The notes under the pieces: model-generated
Told to the model about the DNA's origin: nothing
Seen by the model: only the letters and a program-made list of their open reading frames with translations
The model's database searches: none
From: Theocolax elegans
Lineage: Eukaryota > Arthropoda > Insecta > Hymenoptera > Cerocephalidae
Assembly (NCBI GenBank): GCA_026168455.1
Contig: CM047425.1
Coordinates: 22,212,648 to 22,276,647 of the forward strand
Length of the DNA stretch: 64,000 bases
Direction: 5' to 3'
Part shown: one piece after another, positions 45,831 to 59,540 of the stretch
Layout of the letters: each line of letters begins with the position of its first letter
How positions within the stretch are numbered: position 1 is the first letter of the stretch
Position numbers and translations under genes: made by a program

Positions 45831-48800
45831 TAAAACGAACGAATAAGTGAATAACGCTCGCCGACTAACTGATCCAATTGCAATCACACTGAATCAAAAT
45901 TCAGAAAAGCTCAAAACCCATCGAGCCCTTCAAAATTATGAAGCAGTCGATATCGATATAGAATTAAAGTCACCAAGGGCATCGACCGTTCAGGGCGCCA
46001 AACTAACTTTCTCCCTTTTTCGTACACGTGTATATCTATGTAACTCTTTCTCTCTCTCTCCCTCTCTCTTATATGTACATACACACATACGTGCCTCGGT
46101 AGTAGGACGACGCGCGCATTCGAACCTTTCAATCCCTTTCTACGTTTTTCGCGCGCTTCAAACCCACCGCGAATATTTTCTCTGCTATCAGCCTGGTGTT
46201 GTTTTATATTAAATCGTTTATATGACACGTTGTTATAGCCAAAAGATTATACATCATAATTATATATCTATTCATTGACCACCTAATAAGGTAATTTAAA
46301 TATCTATTTTACCACGACTGCAGGTGATGTGATGGTGATTCCCATGGACATCCATACCTGCTGTATCGATCGGTAGCTCAATTCGCAAATGATGGTTATC
46401 ATGATTAATATCAAAATGTTATTATCAATTCGAGTGGATAGACGCCATCAAAATTTAAACAGATTTGGCGAACCTAAAATATATATTGCATTTTCTTCAG
46501 AATTTATCGAAACTTAGGTTCAGCGATCCTTAAAGTACCGGCAATATCGATTTTGAATGTAATTTTAACTTTCGAAACGAAAGATTTCGAGATATAATTT
46601 GCCGTGCGAACATTATTAGTATTGTTTTTCTTCGGTAGTCTGTTTTTAGGTTTAGAGACAGAAAAAAAAACTCGATCGATCTATTTTCTCGGTGTATTTT
46701 CGATGTCGGTTAATCGGGTTGCTCCGATCGCCTTCCTCGAGCAGACTCTGAACAAATCTTTTTATATCGTTGCTATTTTTTGATTTTTCCTCTTAAATTA
46801 GGTGACTTCGAACTTTCAAAATAAATACATTAATACATTTGTAATCGCAACAAATAAATATATCTTAATTATAAAAGTAATTTCAAATCTTTCAAGGTTA
46901 AACGACCATTGTTAAAAATGTAACGCAATCATAAAATGACGAAATTGCTTTTTATAATAAAAACGTTCTCAAGATTAATTTAAAAAATCGATTGATATTT
47001 TTATACGCGAAAGTTAATCGTTTCTCGTATTAGTACTAACTATAACTAATAAAAAATATTTAAATATTGACATAAACGTTTTCTTTGACTGTTGTAACGA
47101 GCCCATATAAAATTGCAATCGAAACGAAGATTGGAAAATCTCCAACATTAATTATGAACATTTACGAAAGTACTTACAGAATATAACCGATGTTGGTATA
47201 TTTATTATAATCAGCAAACTTTTGAAATTTATGTTTTTTATACCATCTTCAAATCAATGTTTAATTATATATACGTGCACATTTTTAAAATAATTTAAAA
47301 TGCATTATAGATATTTATATAATATTATAATTATTATCATCATTAAGCATACAGAAATTATTTTAAAAGGTTAACCTCAATTTGAAGTTAATCGTATTAT
47401 CATAATACGCAAAATAAAAATATTAAAAGGCGCGTGTATTTATATAAGCGAAATATATGGTAAAAAATTTATAAAAAATCAAGTATTACCGCACACAAAA
47501 ATGATAAAGTTTAAATCGTTATCTTGGCGCATCTGCTGAAATTCGTGATTAGTAATCCCGGTTAAGTGTAACATGGCATAATAAAAATAATATGTGATTA
47601 TTTTCTGATACGTTTGTTTTAAACATAACAGTAAGCTGTAAGTCATATATTAACAATAAAATTAGGTCAATTTATTTTAACCAAAAATAACGATAATAAA
47701 TTGGCTACGTAAGAATCTCCAATAATAATTGAAGCGATGAATCTTTGGGAGAAAATCAGTAGCGGGTTGACGAGATAAAGGGCATAAATGCGGAGCACGC
47801 GTGACGTAAACCGACGGATGATATAATGCATTTCATCAGATTCCTAATAAGCCGAGGTGCATACAGGTATACGTGTGTGTGAATACATGTATATCCCCTG
47901 TAGAATCCCCGAATTGTCGAGCCGATCGGTGATCAGTGATTCATCAAGCTTGGCACGTCGATGCTGCGCGCCGCGCGAAAGCGCATAAACGAATAAACGC
48001 CCACGCGAGCCTCTGCACACAGAATCTGGCATCCCTCGTTCTCCTCCCCCTACACCTCTCCCCATCTACCCCATCCTCCCGCACCCGCACCCCCGGCCCC
48101 TTCCCCAACCCCTTCTCCCTCTCGCTCTCTCTCTATCCTGCCAAATTGACTTTGCGAATAGCTCTGCCAATATCGGCCGGGTTATCTACCTGACTGCGGT
48201 CGGACGGTATACGATCAATGCTTGAAGAATAAAGTTACGCGTAGAGAGAAAACCTATGGTCCTGTATTATATACTCGATCGGGAATATGTCGTTGCGATA
48301 GAGATATGTGTACGAGAGCTCAACAAAAAAAATCAAAGATACTCGGGTTAACTTTTGCAAATTTATTCTTGACAAATGCAATTTTAATTCGCGACCGAAC
48401 GTTTGATGTTACACGCACTTTTCGAGTTCGCTTTATGGGTTATTTTTTTTTCCTCTCTCTTTTTTTTCGAAAAAACGCGTGCGACCATAAGGCTCACCGC
48501 AGACTTTGTACAAGTTGAACCACAAATGGTAAACTACGTCCTTTATTTACTATTATACTGTTTTTTGCGATCCTAAGGAATATTTAGGTTTGCGATATGT
48601 CACGCTATTGTTTACAGGAGGAATTTCCAATTGCAATTTACGATCCGGATCGTGTAAAGTTTCCACTTTTATTGAATAAATAAATTTTCTTTTTGCATTT
48701 TTAGATAAAACATTTTACTATTTTATGTAAAAATATATTTTACATTTTTTAACATCGTGTTACCTATAGCTTCTCGATAAAAACAATATTTTTTTACATT

Positions 48801-50400
48801 TGATACTGTGAAAGAAAGCGAATTTAAGCTTACCGTGTACAGCGATTTCATTGTTTTCGAAACGCGTGTATGTTTATATCATATTATAGTTGTAAAGTAA
48901 TTTCAACACAATTTTTTTTTTATTTATACAAAACCATTCGTATACATTTTCGTGCAGTACACAATTAACACATCGATAAAAATGATATATAAATGAATCG
49001 CATATAGCCAAATGTGCCCCGGTGAATAGAATTCTACGTAGCATAGAATTTCCTTGTACAAGACCTTCGAAAAAAGTAATTTTTATAAAACTATTTAATC
49101 GCGGCCTCGCGAGGTACAAAAAAAGAAGGTGTATTACACGATCTACAATCGATTAATGTTGGGTTACGCAAGGACCTAAATAAAACTGCGCTATATATAT
49201 TGGGCGCACGACTCGCGCCTTTGTTCAATGAAACAAGTTTTTATCTGTTTTTATTTTTTAATTTATTATATACTTTCATTAGAGTAGCACGTACACAAAT
49301 ATATACAAGCATACACACACGCGCACACGTACATGTACGTTTTAGTTTACTCAGGCTAATCTAAAAAATGATATCGCATTAGATAACGCTCGGCTATAGA
49401 GCTATAAATATATCTATGCGTGTGAGTGTGTATGTGTGTACATGAGTGCGTGTAAAGAAACTCAAAATTATCAATCAACATATTCAAAAACATCTTACGT
49501 AACATCGATTTCATCTACTACGGAAAACTGCGTAGTAAAAGTATTTCTGATAACTATATACTTTTAAAATTTAATGTACTGGACAAATTAAAAAAAACCT
49601 ATTATATCTCCACGGATAAAAATATTTATCGTTATTAATTATTTGTTATTAAACGTGTATTGCTCAATTAATTATTAATACTATTCTAGACTTGCTTGCA
49701 CTCTTTGCAACAATAATCGTATTGTCGTTTATTAAATTACTATTTTCCAGAATATATATTTATAAAAAAAAAAGTTTTTTTAACTCGCATTATAAAAGCA
49801 ATTTTCTCTATTTAGTTCGGTATAATTTTATTTTTTATTACGGAGAATAAAAACACGAAGTTATATAAATGCGATAAAAAAAGTTTGTATTTCGAAAGAG
49901 CGATACACGTAAACCTTTGGGAAACATAATGTTAATTACGCGAAAGATGTATACAACGAAAATGCAATAATTAAAAAATATAAAATACCAATATTAACTT
50001 TGTTTTATAGTTATTTTAGCAAAAATAGATAATATAATAATAATAATTAAAATGAACTTATTTACAAAAATAATAAAATCAATCGATTTAAGCAGGAAGT
50101 GAAACGCAATAGGAAATTACTTGATTTATTATAAAATGTCTTCTCTGTTAATTAATCGAATATAGTTAATATTATTAAGCAAATAAACAATAAAATGGTT
50201 TTTTACACAATTGTAATCCATAAAAGAAAGGCATTAAAATTGATACAATTACGAATGGAAGAAAGTTATGGAATGATTGAACTGACATTTCTTTTATCTG
50301 ATCCGGCCATAAAAATCCGTGCGTAAATCAATAACATCGCTGTTATAGTTTGTAAAAAAAAGAGTAAATTTCTTAGCCGCTTATAAGCGCAAACTTGGGA
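45831..50400. other. AT-rich non-coding stretch with small CpG-rich patches
   Basis: Patches at 45840-46200 and 47770-48200 are richer in CpG and CT runs and may be regulatory. An inverted repeat GCAGGT...ACCTGC at 46320-46361 encloses partly pairing ATG/CAT words. No gene seen. Confidence 0.45.
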
Positions 50401-50586
50401 AACTAGTTTCCAGCCGTTGAACGCTCGTCCATTCAAAGCACAAAAGTTTACAAAAGCATTCGCAAGTTTAAATTTTCTCTCCCTCAGCCCACCCCTCGCA
50501 CCGCCCCATCGCGCGCAATTAATGTATGAAATTCTTCGAAGTCACGTACATAACCCGCGGGTCAAAAAAAGAAAAAATTCCTACGT

Positions 50587-50647
50587 GTACACACACGCAC
50601 ACGCACACGCACACACACACACGCGCACACACACACACACACACACA
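50587..50647. repeat. (CA)n microsatellite
   Basis: CA repeat with CACGCA and CACGCG variants. Confidence 0.93.
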
Positions 50648-50975
50648 GGTATACAGAGACAAGGAGGCAGAGCGGGCGTGCGCGCGTCCGAAGCGGCCGG
50701 CGAGTCGTCAAAATCAATAGAATATTTTTAAGCTGCCCGTTATAATAATAATAACAATGCCGGGCCACTAAAATGAATTCCGAGCATTCGAGGGTAGAAG
50801 GAGGAAGAGGAAGAGGAAGAGGAAGAGGAGGAGGAGATGGAGGTGGAGGTGGAGGTGGAGGAGGGGCAAAAAATTTCTTTACTCCCGTATCAAATATTCG
50901 ATATCTGTCTGGGTCTTTTCCGTATAACCCTGTATACCTTTTGCCCTCCCCCGATTTCGCCGCAAAAAGAGTGTG

Positions 50976-50977
<2 letters not shown>

Positions 50978-51012
<35 letters not shown>
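50978..51012. repeat. (GA)n microsatellite
   Basis: GA repeat of about 35 bp. Confidence 0.92.
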
Positions 51013-51017
<5 letters not shown>

Positions 51018-51560
51018 ATGGAGAAAGAAGGGGGTGAAATAAAAAGAGACAAGAAGGGACCACGCAGAAGAGACGGAAAAAAGGGTGATCGATGCAAATA
51101 TGACCCGTCCGTCCGTCGTCTCTCCCACCTTTGCAACTAGGGGTATTTTATGAAAGAGGAGGATAAGAGAAGGAAAGAGAACAGAGAACAGAGAAAGAGA
51201 AAGAGAAAAAGAAAGAGGGAGGATTCCAAAGAGCTATACGAACGTGCACGCGGTGCTATGACCCGAAAGTTTTGCACGCCATCGAGAAGGGCTAACGAAC
51301 TCCACCTCGTCGTCTTTCTCCTTTGATTATACTGCCTCCCGACCCTACCTCCTCCTCCTCCTCCTCCCAGTTTGCCCACCCCACCCACTCCTCTTTTCTC
51401 TTTTCCTATTGTAGGTAGATCTATTCGTTTTCTTTCTGTCTTTTGCTCTACATCCGAGACTCGGTGCTTCGTGCGCCTTGAATGTGTGTTCGATGGCCGT
51501 GAATATTTTCGAGCGCTAACCTCGCCTTTCGCTTGTTCCGGCACGTGTTTTTACTCAAAT

Positions 51561-53980
51561 ATTTGAATATTATATTTTACCGTTCATCTATACTCTTGGA
51601 GATATTGGACCCAACCAGACCATTTTTTCTTTTCTTTTCTATTATTTTCAGATGGTTTTTTGTTAAATTTAAATAACATCAACTGCCAAGGGAACCAACT
51701 GTTTTGTTAAATTTGCATGTGTCAAGAAGGAGAAGAGCAACAATCGAGAAGAGGGAGGATACCAAAGTTCCTAAAGGGTAACAGGTCGATTAGAAATGAG
51801 AACGAAAGTCGTTTCTTTGGTTAAGTCTGGGTGAAGGCCGAGGCCGAGAACCCTTCTGCTTACAGAACGCGAACTCAACGCGTTGACGTCTAATGATCCA
51901 GCTGTAATTATACGTGTACCTGTCCGCCTAACACTGATTGAGTCGCGTAATTTTGCATTTGATATTAATTTTCATTTATGTGCATCAATCTATCAGAAAA
52001 TAATATTGCCTAATGATTTTATCACGCGGTAGTTATATATATATATCTAAATGTTTTGGGTAAATATTGTAGTACCAGTTTGGTCGAAATTCTAAAATAA
52101 AATACATAATCGAAGCACTCTTGTCTCGGAAAAATCACTATCCAGTATCGTAAAACTTGTAATGTAATTCACATTTTTTATATACAAAATTTTTTGTTCA
52201 ATCTCCTATCTATATAGAAATGTTATTTAATTTTTTAAAAATAAACACAAAAGATAAAACAACTTTTTTTATTAATGAGTAAATTGCAAAAGTGTAAATA
52301 AATTTATTTGAAGAAAGTACTACTATTTATAATACTATTTGTTAACACACTACGGATTTCTGTTATTCGATAATTCTAGTTAGCTATACCCAAATCTAAA
52401 ACGTTCAATGTATGTACATTTCTTCTCAAATTGAATATACTTTTATGCAGTGTGCCTACTCTTACACACATGTATATAGTAAATGCAACATTACCGTTGA
52501 CAGTTAGTAATCGAGCGATTGGCGAATAATTTTACACGGTAAAATGAAAAATCTATACAGATATGAAGAATTTTATCGCACCGCAGGCATCAACACGTAT
52601 AGATCATTGATATCCAATCTGACACCCCGATAATTGGTAAAATCGATATTCACAAAATCAATAACGAATGAGTAATTGTACAAATAATAAACATGATTCC
52701 ACTTATTATTAATAATGTACCTTATTCTGCGAACGTAATGTGAGCACACATGATTCAACTATACGTATATTACATTAGAGAATATACAGCGTGTAATCAA
52801 CTTCATATTATACAGAAATATACAACGAACCTATAGAATACTTTATTTTATGTAATATGTATAATTTTGAAATTCTGATTAACATTTTTTTTTCAAATTC
52901 TGAAAATTGCATTGTGAAGAAGTATCTATATAATTTATATATTTTACTTACAATTATCGAGGCACCTTTTTACGCTAAAAAATAATTTATTTAAATAAGT
53001 AAATTATTATTTGAACTTTTGTTAAAAAATAAATAAAAAATAGTTAAATTAAACGATAAAAAATAAAGTTTACTCGAAAGAATTATTAAAATATCACAGT
53101 GTACAAGTAATTTAAATTGGCAGTTTACGCATGTATATTTTATAATTAAAAATTGTACTGTTTTCGTAAACAATTATTATTTTTAATCAAACACTTTTAC
53201 TTACTTTTTCTCGAAACGCTTATAAATAAAACAACATTTTCAAAATTGTGATTTAAAAAATTTGATTGAATTATCTAATTCAAATAGACGAATGATTTAT
53301 TATACAATTTTGCGTTTAAACTATACGTGTAAAACGTTCAACGTTAAATTTGAACAATCGGGAAAGCGATATTAAAAGAAAATAACCAAGAGAAAGTTAA
53401 TTGGTTTACGACTAGAATAAATATTTAGCTTGTTAAAACAACGAGTATCAAAGCAGGAGGGGGATATAGAAATTCGATACTGTAAACGGATGAAAAATTT
53501 GTGTGTTAAATATTTTGCATAATTATTTTTTGTAATTTTTCAAGTTATCATTCTGCTTTTCGGCACGACTGCTTATATAACTTGTACGTAAATAGATAAT
53601 TAAAAAAGTTTATAGTAAAGGTTCGAGAATATGAAAAATTAAATTTTTTTAAATTTAAAAAGAACTTATAATATTAATTAAATAATTAAATGATAAAATC
53701 ACAACTTTAATAATTAATTCAATTAAATAGTTTAATTAATTCCACTGATGAGGTATGCTTCTTCAGTTAATGTCAGTTACGCAACATGTTACAAATGCAC
53801 ATACGCAGACATGGTACGACATTAAATACGTGTAAATGAACGATGATGCACGATATTGAATAAAATGTGACCTTGGAAGTAAGGAAAATTTATTTAAATC
53901 CACCGAACATCGATGGAAAGATGGAAAATGACTGGTGGTGTAAAATGAGCGTTCTATAGGGATCACGTGAATCCGAGCAA
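51561..53980. other. AT-rich non-coding stretch
   Basis: No gene seen on either strand. Confidence 0.5.
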
Positions 53981-54410
53981 ATAGTGGTGATCCGTGAACA
54001 CAGAGCGCGTGCGTCGTTTACCGAACCCCTCGCGCGCGCACACACACACATACCCACACCCACACGTACCGCACCGCAAACCGACGATAAGCTCACGCAC
54101 AAGTGCAGCCAGCAGCACCAACGGCACCGAGGCAGTACATCCAAACCGAATAGAGCGCAAGAGGGAAGGAGACACGCGATTTTCCTAGCGACTTCCTCGG
54201 CGCGCAAGAGAGCGGCTTCTTGTACTCCAATTCAGCGGATAAAGCCCTTATCTCGCATGTACAATCGACGGTAATTGCGCTTGGAATTCGCGTGTTTTGG
54301 TCTTCGTGGAACGAGAGGAAAAAAGAGAAGGAGAGCGGCGAGGGCAGAAAGTTTATGCGTAGCTTAAACATTTTTCCGCATCGAAATCTTATTGTTTTCG
54401 AGGCGAGTTA
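53981..54410. other. CpG-rich patch
   Basis: GC-rich, with a CGCGCGCACACACACACA-type run at about 54029-54048. Overlapping short frames on both strands; no domain. May be a promoter-type island. Confidence 0.35.
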
Positions 54411-54459
54411 ATCTTCCTCTCTTTCTCTTAGCTATATACGTATTTTTTGTTGTATCACC

Positions 54460-54860
54460 ACCCCAGGAAAATGTATAAGCCAAGGTGCCGGACTCTGGCT
54501 ACAAATTGAATGCTTGGAATATTATTGCGACTGCCAACTTTTAATTGCGCCATTCAAATTGAAAATGCAGTCGTGATTTGTATTACGATTTTTATACGTC
54601 GGGTGAAACTGCCGTAACTGCTTTATGTTAATCTTTCGTTTTCATTTGCCTCCTTACTGCAGAGAGAACTCAACTCCTTGCCTCGATTTCTCGCGCCTCG
54701 TTTTTAATTATATTTATGATAATTAATGTCGCGGAATAACATATAACCCATTGTCTATTAGGCGAGCCTTACTACCGGAATTACTACGCTCAGTACGGCT
54801 AGAGTTATTAAAGCAGCATTGTGCAATTAATTAAACAGCTCGATCGTTTGAGTATGCGTA
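54460..54860. promoter_or_regulatory. Complex non-repetitive block, candidate enhancer
   Basis: About 400 bp with even base composition, no microsatellite and no open frame, between low-complexity stretches. It carries clustered homeodomain-type words (ATTTATGATAATTAATG near 54711, CAATTAATTAAAC near 54825). The call rests on texture only. Confidence 0.2.
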
Positions 54861-57590
54861 CGTAATTATTTTTAATATCTACGATCTATACTTTTATTAT
54901 CAACATTTAAGAATTATAAATTATCTTTTGAAAAATTGAGTTAGATCAAAATGGTATAATTAAAATGTCAGTATGAGATACTTAAAGATTTGTTATTAGA
55001 GTACGTCACTCATGATGATTCTTTGACGAATGTAGTTTATTTCAAGAAAACAAACTTAGGAAATCATTTTTCGCATAGAATTATGAACAGTACCGTGAAT
55101 CATAAAATTTAACGTTCGGGCGTTTTTACAAATGAAATGTACGATTAAAGTAAAACTTCATAAAGTAGGTCAAAATGATTTAAAAATCCTATTAAAAAGT
55201 ATAACTTTCTTCATTTGTACAATAATTCATTTAGATGTATAGTCGCAGAGTGACGGGGACGCGTCTCGGCCGATCAATTTGAAGTTAAGTGATCGTTTTA
55301 CAGTGTGAGTTTAATGATCGGTTAGGTGTCTATTCATTCATTACACAACGCGAGCGGAAGGTGTAAAACATTCGATTTCGGTGTTTAAGTCTACGTAATG
55401 CGACCTTGACATCCAAATAAAAGAGCAGGACGTTCCGTTACAGCTTCCCTGTCGGAATAGATTTTCCTAAGTGTCATTTATTCACAGGGTAGAGACACAG
55501 GTTTTCACTTGCTCGAAGAATCTATCGAAACGACGCTTCGGGGGAAAAGAAACCAACGTAACGTGACACGGGGATTAGAAATGAAAATAGTACTGTTTGA
55601 AACTAATCTTAATGCTGTCGAAAAAATATCTTTCACGAAAATTACTAAATATTTCGATTAATCGTCTCCGTTAAGTACAAGAATTGATATATTTGCCTTC
55701 CTGAATGTTTGTAACATTTATTTTTCTTTATCCAACAACTAACATCCATTGCAGCCTCTGAAGTAAGCATATTCCAATTTTAACTTTGAAAAAGTCAAGA
55801 AAAAAAACATCAAAGTTTCTAATTTTTAAAAGTAAAATGAATTTGCAAATTATAGAAAAGATCATTTTGTTTTAGAGGTCATAAAAAGTATATAAATGGA
55901 AATTTCTACTTTACAAAAGTATAACATTTTATACCAATATTTTATAGATATATTATAAATTCTTTTCAAAAATAGATAGTACCTTTTTTATACTTTTCAA
56001 ATGTATTTGTATGATTTATACTTTACAAGAGTGCACCGTGAAGGTAAGAATACATTGTTCGAAGTAACAATTTTCAATAACAACATTAAGTTCAACATGT
56101 ACATTTTTTTTCAAAACTGTAGAGAATTTGCTAACATTTTTTCCGAGTTCTCACGGTCAACCTTGTCGAAACACAATCGCGACGGTGCAAAAATTGAACG
56201 TTCGCTATATTTTCCATGCGTTCGTGGTAGATTTTATTCAACAATATTCTTCGAGTTTTCTACATGTTTCGTAAATAGACGTCCATTTTCCTATAAATTG
56301 TTTGGGTAAAAAGATTTTTCCACTAGTTAAATTGAATGTTACAAAATCTTGTTATGCACACCGTCGTGTGCAATTTTAATTAAGTAAACAAAAAATATAT
56401 AAAAATAGGTAAAGTTTTCTTAGTTACGCAAACATACGATATTAAAATTAATACAATGCAGATTATTATTCCGCGATGTAAAATTTTTGAATTTAAAGCC
56501 AATTAAGTGTACATTCAAAATGAGAGAACATGTTTTCCATTTAAGGACTTCCGCGCATTCATTTTATTTTCCTATAATTGGCTGGCTCTCGAAAGTGCAT
56601 GAACATTGTAAAAAAAAAGTAAAAAACAGAAATTCATATCTCGATCGCGCAATTTTTAACGTCTCGTAAGATTTCTTCGAAAATGTATTTTGAATTTGAA
56701 CTCTCGTTGCACGTATCCTCCGGGCATTTCCAAGAAATTTTGCTATAAATTGTTACGATTAAGTTGAAAAATTAATTTTTAAACAAGTTGCAACTATATA
56801 CCGTGCGATGCAGCTAAATTTATGACCGCATCCTTATCTCCATACATTATATTGAAATGCAGCCTAACGCTATACAGCACAGCGAAGAGCCCGTATACAT
56901 ATATATACATGTATATACACGTAGACGGAGTATTAATAAAAATTTAAATTCACCCAAGTTCACACAGTGTGGACTCGTATATAAAATTGATAACTCTTAA
57001 TTATGTATACCAAAGACAATTAGAGGGCGTATTAAAGAAACGTTGCCTCGGTATGTGCAGGTGAAACGCAACGTAATAGGATTGATTCATCCGAGCACAT
57101 TTGCAAAATTCAATGTTTCATCGTGACGAATGCGCGTGTATTATCCAACTAAATGAAAATTAAAGTTAATGAAAAAATTAAAAAGGGTTTATACGTATAC
57201 AGGTCTTAATATTGCAAAATAATGCGTTAATTAAACTGATGATCGTGATAAAGCCTTCAAGCATTATTTATACACAATGTAACAGTGAAAAACTACTGTT
57301 TTCCTATCACGGGAAGAATAAATTTCTAACCCATTTGAAATCACGGTGTACTTGTAAAACACGTACTACACGCTTCTCCCATAAACAAGTAATTTATTTC
57401 TTCATTTAATGCAATTATACGAGGCATCGCTTGTGTTGTTTCTTGATCCAAAAAATAAATCCATTTATACCATTTCAAATGTATCTTATTCCATCGGTAA
57501 GGCAACGATTATGCAACTCTTCTCTATGTTAATATGCATTATATATATATATATATATATACATTACATTATTTGCTGGTGCACTTGTTA
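54861..57590. other. AT-rich non-coding stretch
   Basis: No gene seen. 55240-55560 is less AT-rich and non-repetitive. 55790-56030 repeats the TATACTTTTCAAATGT word also found near 28430. (TA)n at 57539-57562. Confidence 0.5.
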
Positions 57591-57598
57591 AAATTACC

Positions 57599-57651
57599 CA
57601 CCGAGTGGTTGCCAAGACATCGCGATGCTAAATCAGGTTCGATTCCTGATT
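57599..57651 (+). other. tRNA-related element (tRNA pseudogene or SINE head)
   Basis: GGTTCGATTCC (57636-57646) is a perfect Pol III B-box and sits in a 7-bp T-stem: AATCAGG (57631-57637), loop TTCGATT, CCTGATT (57645-57651). Upstream, CACCGAGTGGTTGCCAAGAC resembles the A-box/D-arm of Ser- or Leu-type tRNAs (GCCGAGTGGTTAAGG). I cannot fold an acceptor stem or a normal anticodon arm, so it is not a functional tRNA gene. A tRNA-derived SINE or decayed tRNA copy is likeliest. Confidence 0.5.
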
Positions 57652-59540
57652 GTCTTTGCATCCGAGTGACAGAGTTAAATTTATCAATAGCGATAGGGAT
57701 ACGCTAAGAATTTGTAGTATAATTTGTAAAATTTGTAGTCGGTATAAAACGATTTCCAGGTCTTAGTTGACATTATTTGGAATTATTGTTTTATTAAACG
57801 TCGACTCGAGCTGTAAATAGCCAAGAGTCGATAATAAAAATATAATAGCCAAAATAACGAAGAACGAAGAACGACGATGTCGTTGTCGTTAGTTCGTTTC
57901 TTTATTGAATGATTTCCTTAAGAACCAATGATAAAAGCAATTAACCAGCAATTTCTTTTTATTCGCAATGTAAACTTACTTCGTCGAAACCATAAATTTT
58001 TTAAAATAATAAAAAGAAAGATGGATTGTGTTTTTTTTTAATGCAATAATGCGCCTCGTCCATATCCGCTTGTTACAACAAAAGACATCGATATAAACTC
58101 GAGCAAATTTCTATAGGATCGGTCGATTTATTTGAATTTTAACGATTAACTTTTATGCCGTTACCGAGAAATAATTGCCATCGAATGCCATTGCCCCCTT
58201 CGCGCAATTTCAAAAATCATTCCGGCCAACTTGGAAAAGTTTTCTTTCTCTCTCGCTTTTGCTCTCTCGCTCATTCTCGGTCTTGGCGAGGCCCAGGAAC
58301 TTGCGCATTATCTTAGCGTAGCAGGACTCTCGCGCTTATTTCTTATGCGCTGACGAACTCTCTCGAGATATTTATATCGAAAAACACAAAGATCACCGTT
58401 ATATAAATGTTTCGAGTGCATCGTATCGTGAAATAGTTCGCTATGGAATTAGATGAGCGTAGAATAAACCAAGGAAAAGAGAAAGAGAGCGGGAGAGAGG
58501 GAGAGAGGGAGAGAGGGAGAGAAAGAGGAGAAAAAAAGAACACAAGGATGAAGAGGAAGAAGATTGCGATAGATATGCGCTCAAAGAGATCAAGACCACC
58601 TCTTTTTCTATACTTGCATTTACTCACGGGTTTTTCCTTCAAAGCAGATAACTGAAAATGCAAGTTAACATTTGCTAGATATCTACCTGGGAATTTGCGC
58701 CGATTTTGTTTTTCTCGACTTATCAAAGCGACCGATATTATTACTTGCAATCCTAAGAACCATAGAATTCTTCGTAAATATAAGTATTTTTTTTTATTTC
58801 GTACCAACTTCACCTTTACGTCCTATCTATAGTTATATAGTTACGGTTATATTCAGATTAACTTTTCTAATGAAATATATTTTCTTAGTTTTATCAACTT
58901 TTCTTATTACTTCGGAAATGTATACATATTTATAGGCGAATTGAAAGAACTTTCCGTGAAATCGGATCAAGCTGCAACTAAATGTTATAATACCGTTTTT
59001 AATATTCAAAATAATATTTTATACCGCTGTATGGAATATTTAATTTTTGCAATTTAGGTTTTCATTAAATTTTTTCATTCATATTTGTAATTTATATTCA
59101 GAATCTAGCAGAAATAGTACCGATTTTAAAGTGTAAACTATACCTCGTTTTCGAAATAAGTATATGGTAGTAATAATATTTCTTCGTTTAAAAAATTATT
59201 TTTTATCGTGATTAAAGCGTTAAGCAAGAGAATTGAACCACGAGGGTAAAAAAACCGTTTAACCTAGTTAGAGTGAAATGGTCAAACAGTTAAATAAAAG
59301 TGGATGTTTAACAAGTGGTGATAGTCGACAACTCGGTAAAGGAATAGCCGACGATAAAAAAAGCGGGGAGATTAGAGGACAGAAATAGTCGGAGTAAAAC
59401 TAAGGAAGAGAATAATCAAGGATGTATAAAGAGAAGGGGCAAGGGAGGGAGGGAGGGAGGGAGAAGAATAGAATGGACGGAACAAGAGGGTAGAGGGAAT
59501 GGGTAGGAGGGGGGGGGGAGATAGGGAATAACCCTAGCCC
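57652..59540. other. AT-rich stretch with a GA-rich part
   Basis: Contains the 32-codon minus-strand ORF at 58210-58308 and GGGAGAGA repeats at about 58490-58525; (GGGA)n lies at about 59443-59464. No other gene seen. Confidence 0.45.
58210..58308 (-). other. Short minus-strand ORF of 32 codons
   Basis: ATG at 58306-58308 to TGA at 58210-58212, starting MRKFLGLAKTENERESKS and ending LFQVGRNDF: a hydrophobic-basic N-end and a charged middle. About 80 bases upstream on the same strand is TATAAATA followed 25 bases later by GTCAGC, a possible TATA/Inr pair with slightly short spacing. The middle overlaps a GAGA-type repeat, which alone creates Arg-Glu/Ser frames, so the coding case is weak. Confidence 0.2.

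Larger units (their letters stand above)
50401..51560. other. Low-complexity island with (CA)n, (GGA)n, (GA)n
   Basis: (CA)n at 50587-50647, GGA/GGT triplets at about 50801-50864 and (GA)n at 50978-51012. A strong acceptor-like CTCTTTTCCTATTGTAG ends near 51416 on the plus strand, followed by an open stretch of about 34 codons without a recognisable domain. Regulatory or UTR-like; no gene called. Confidence 0.4.

Noticed and set aside
50562..51128. Minus-strand open frame of 188 codons
   Set aside because: Pro, Ser-Leu and Val-Cys runs come from (GGA)n, (GA)n and (CA)n microsatellites.
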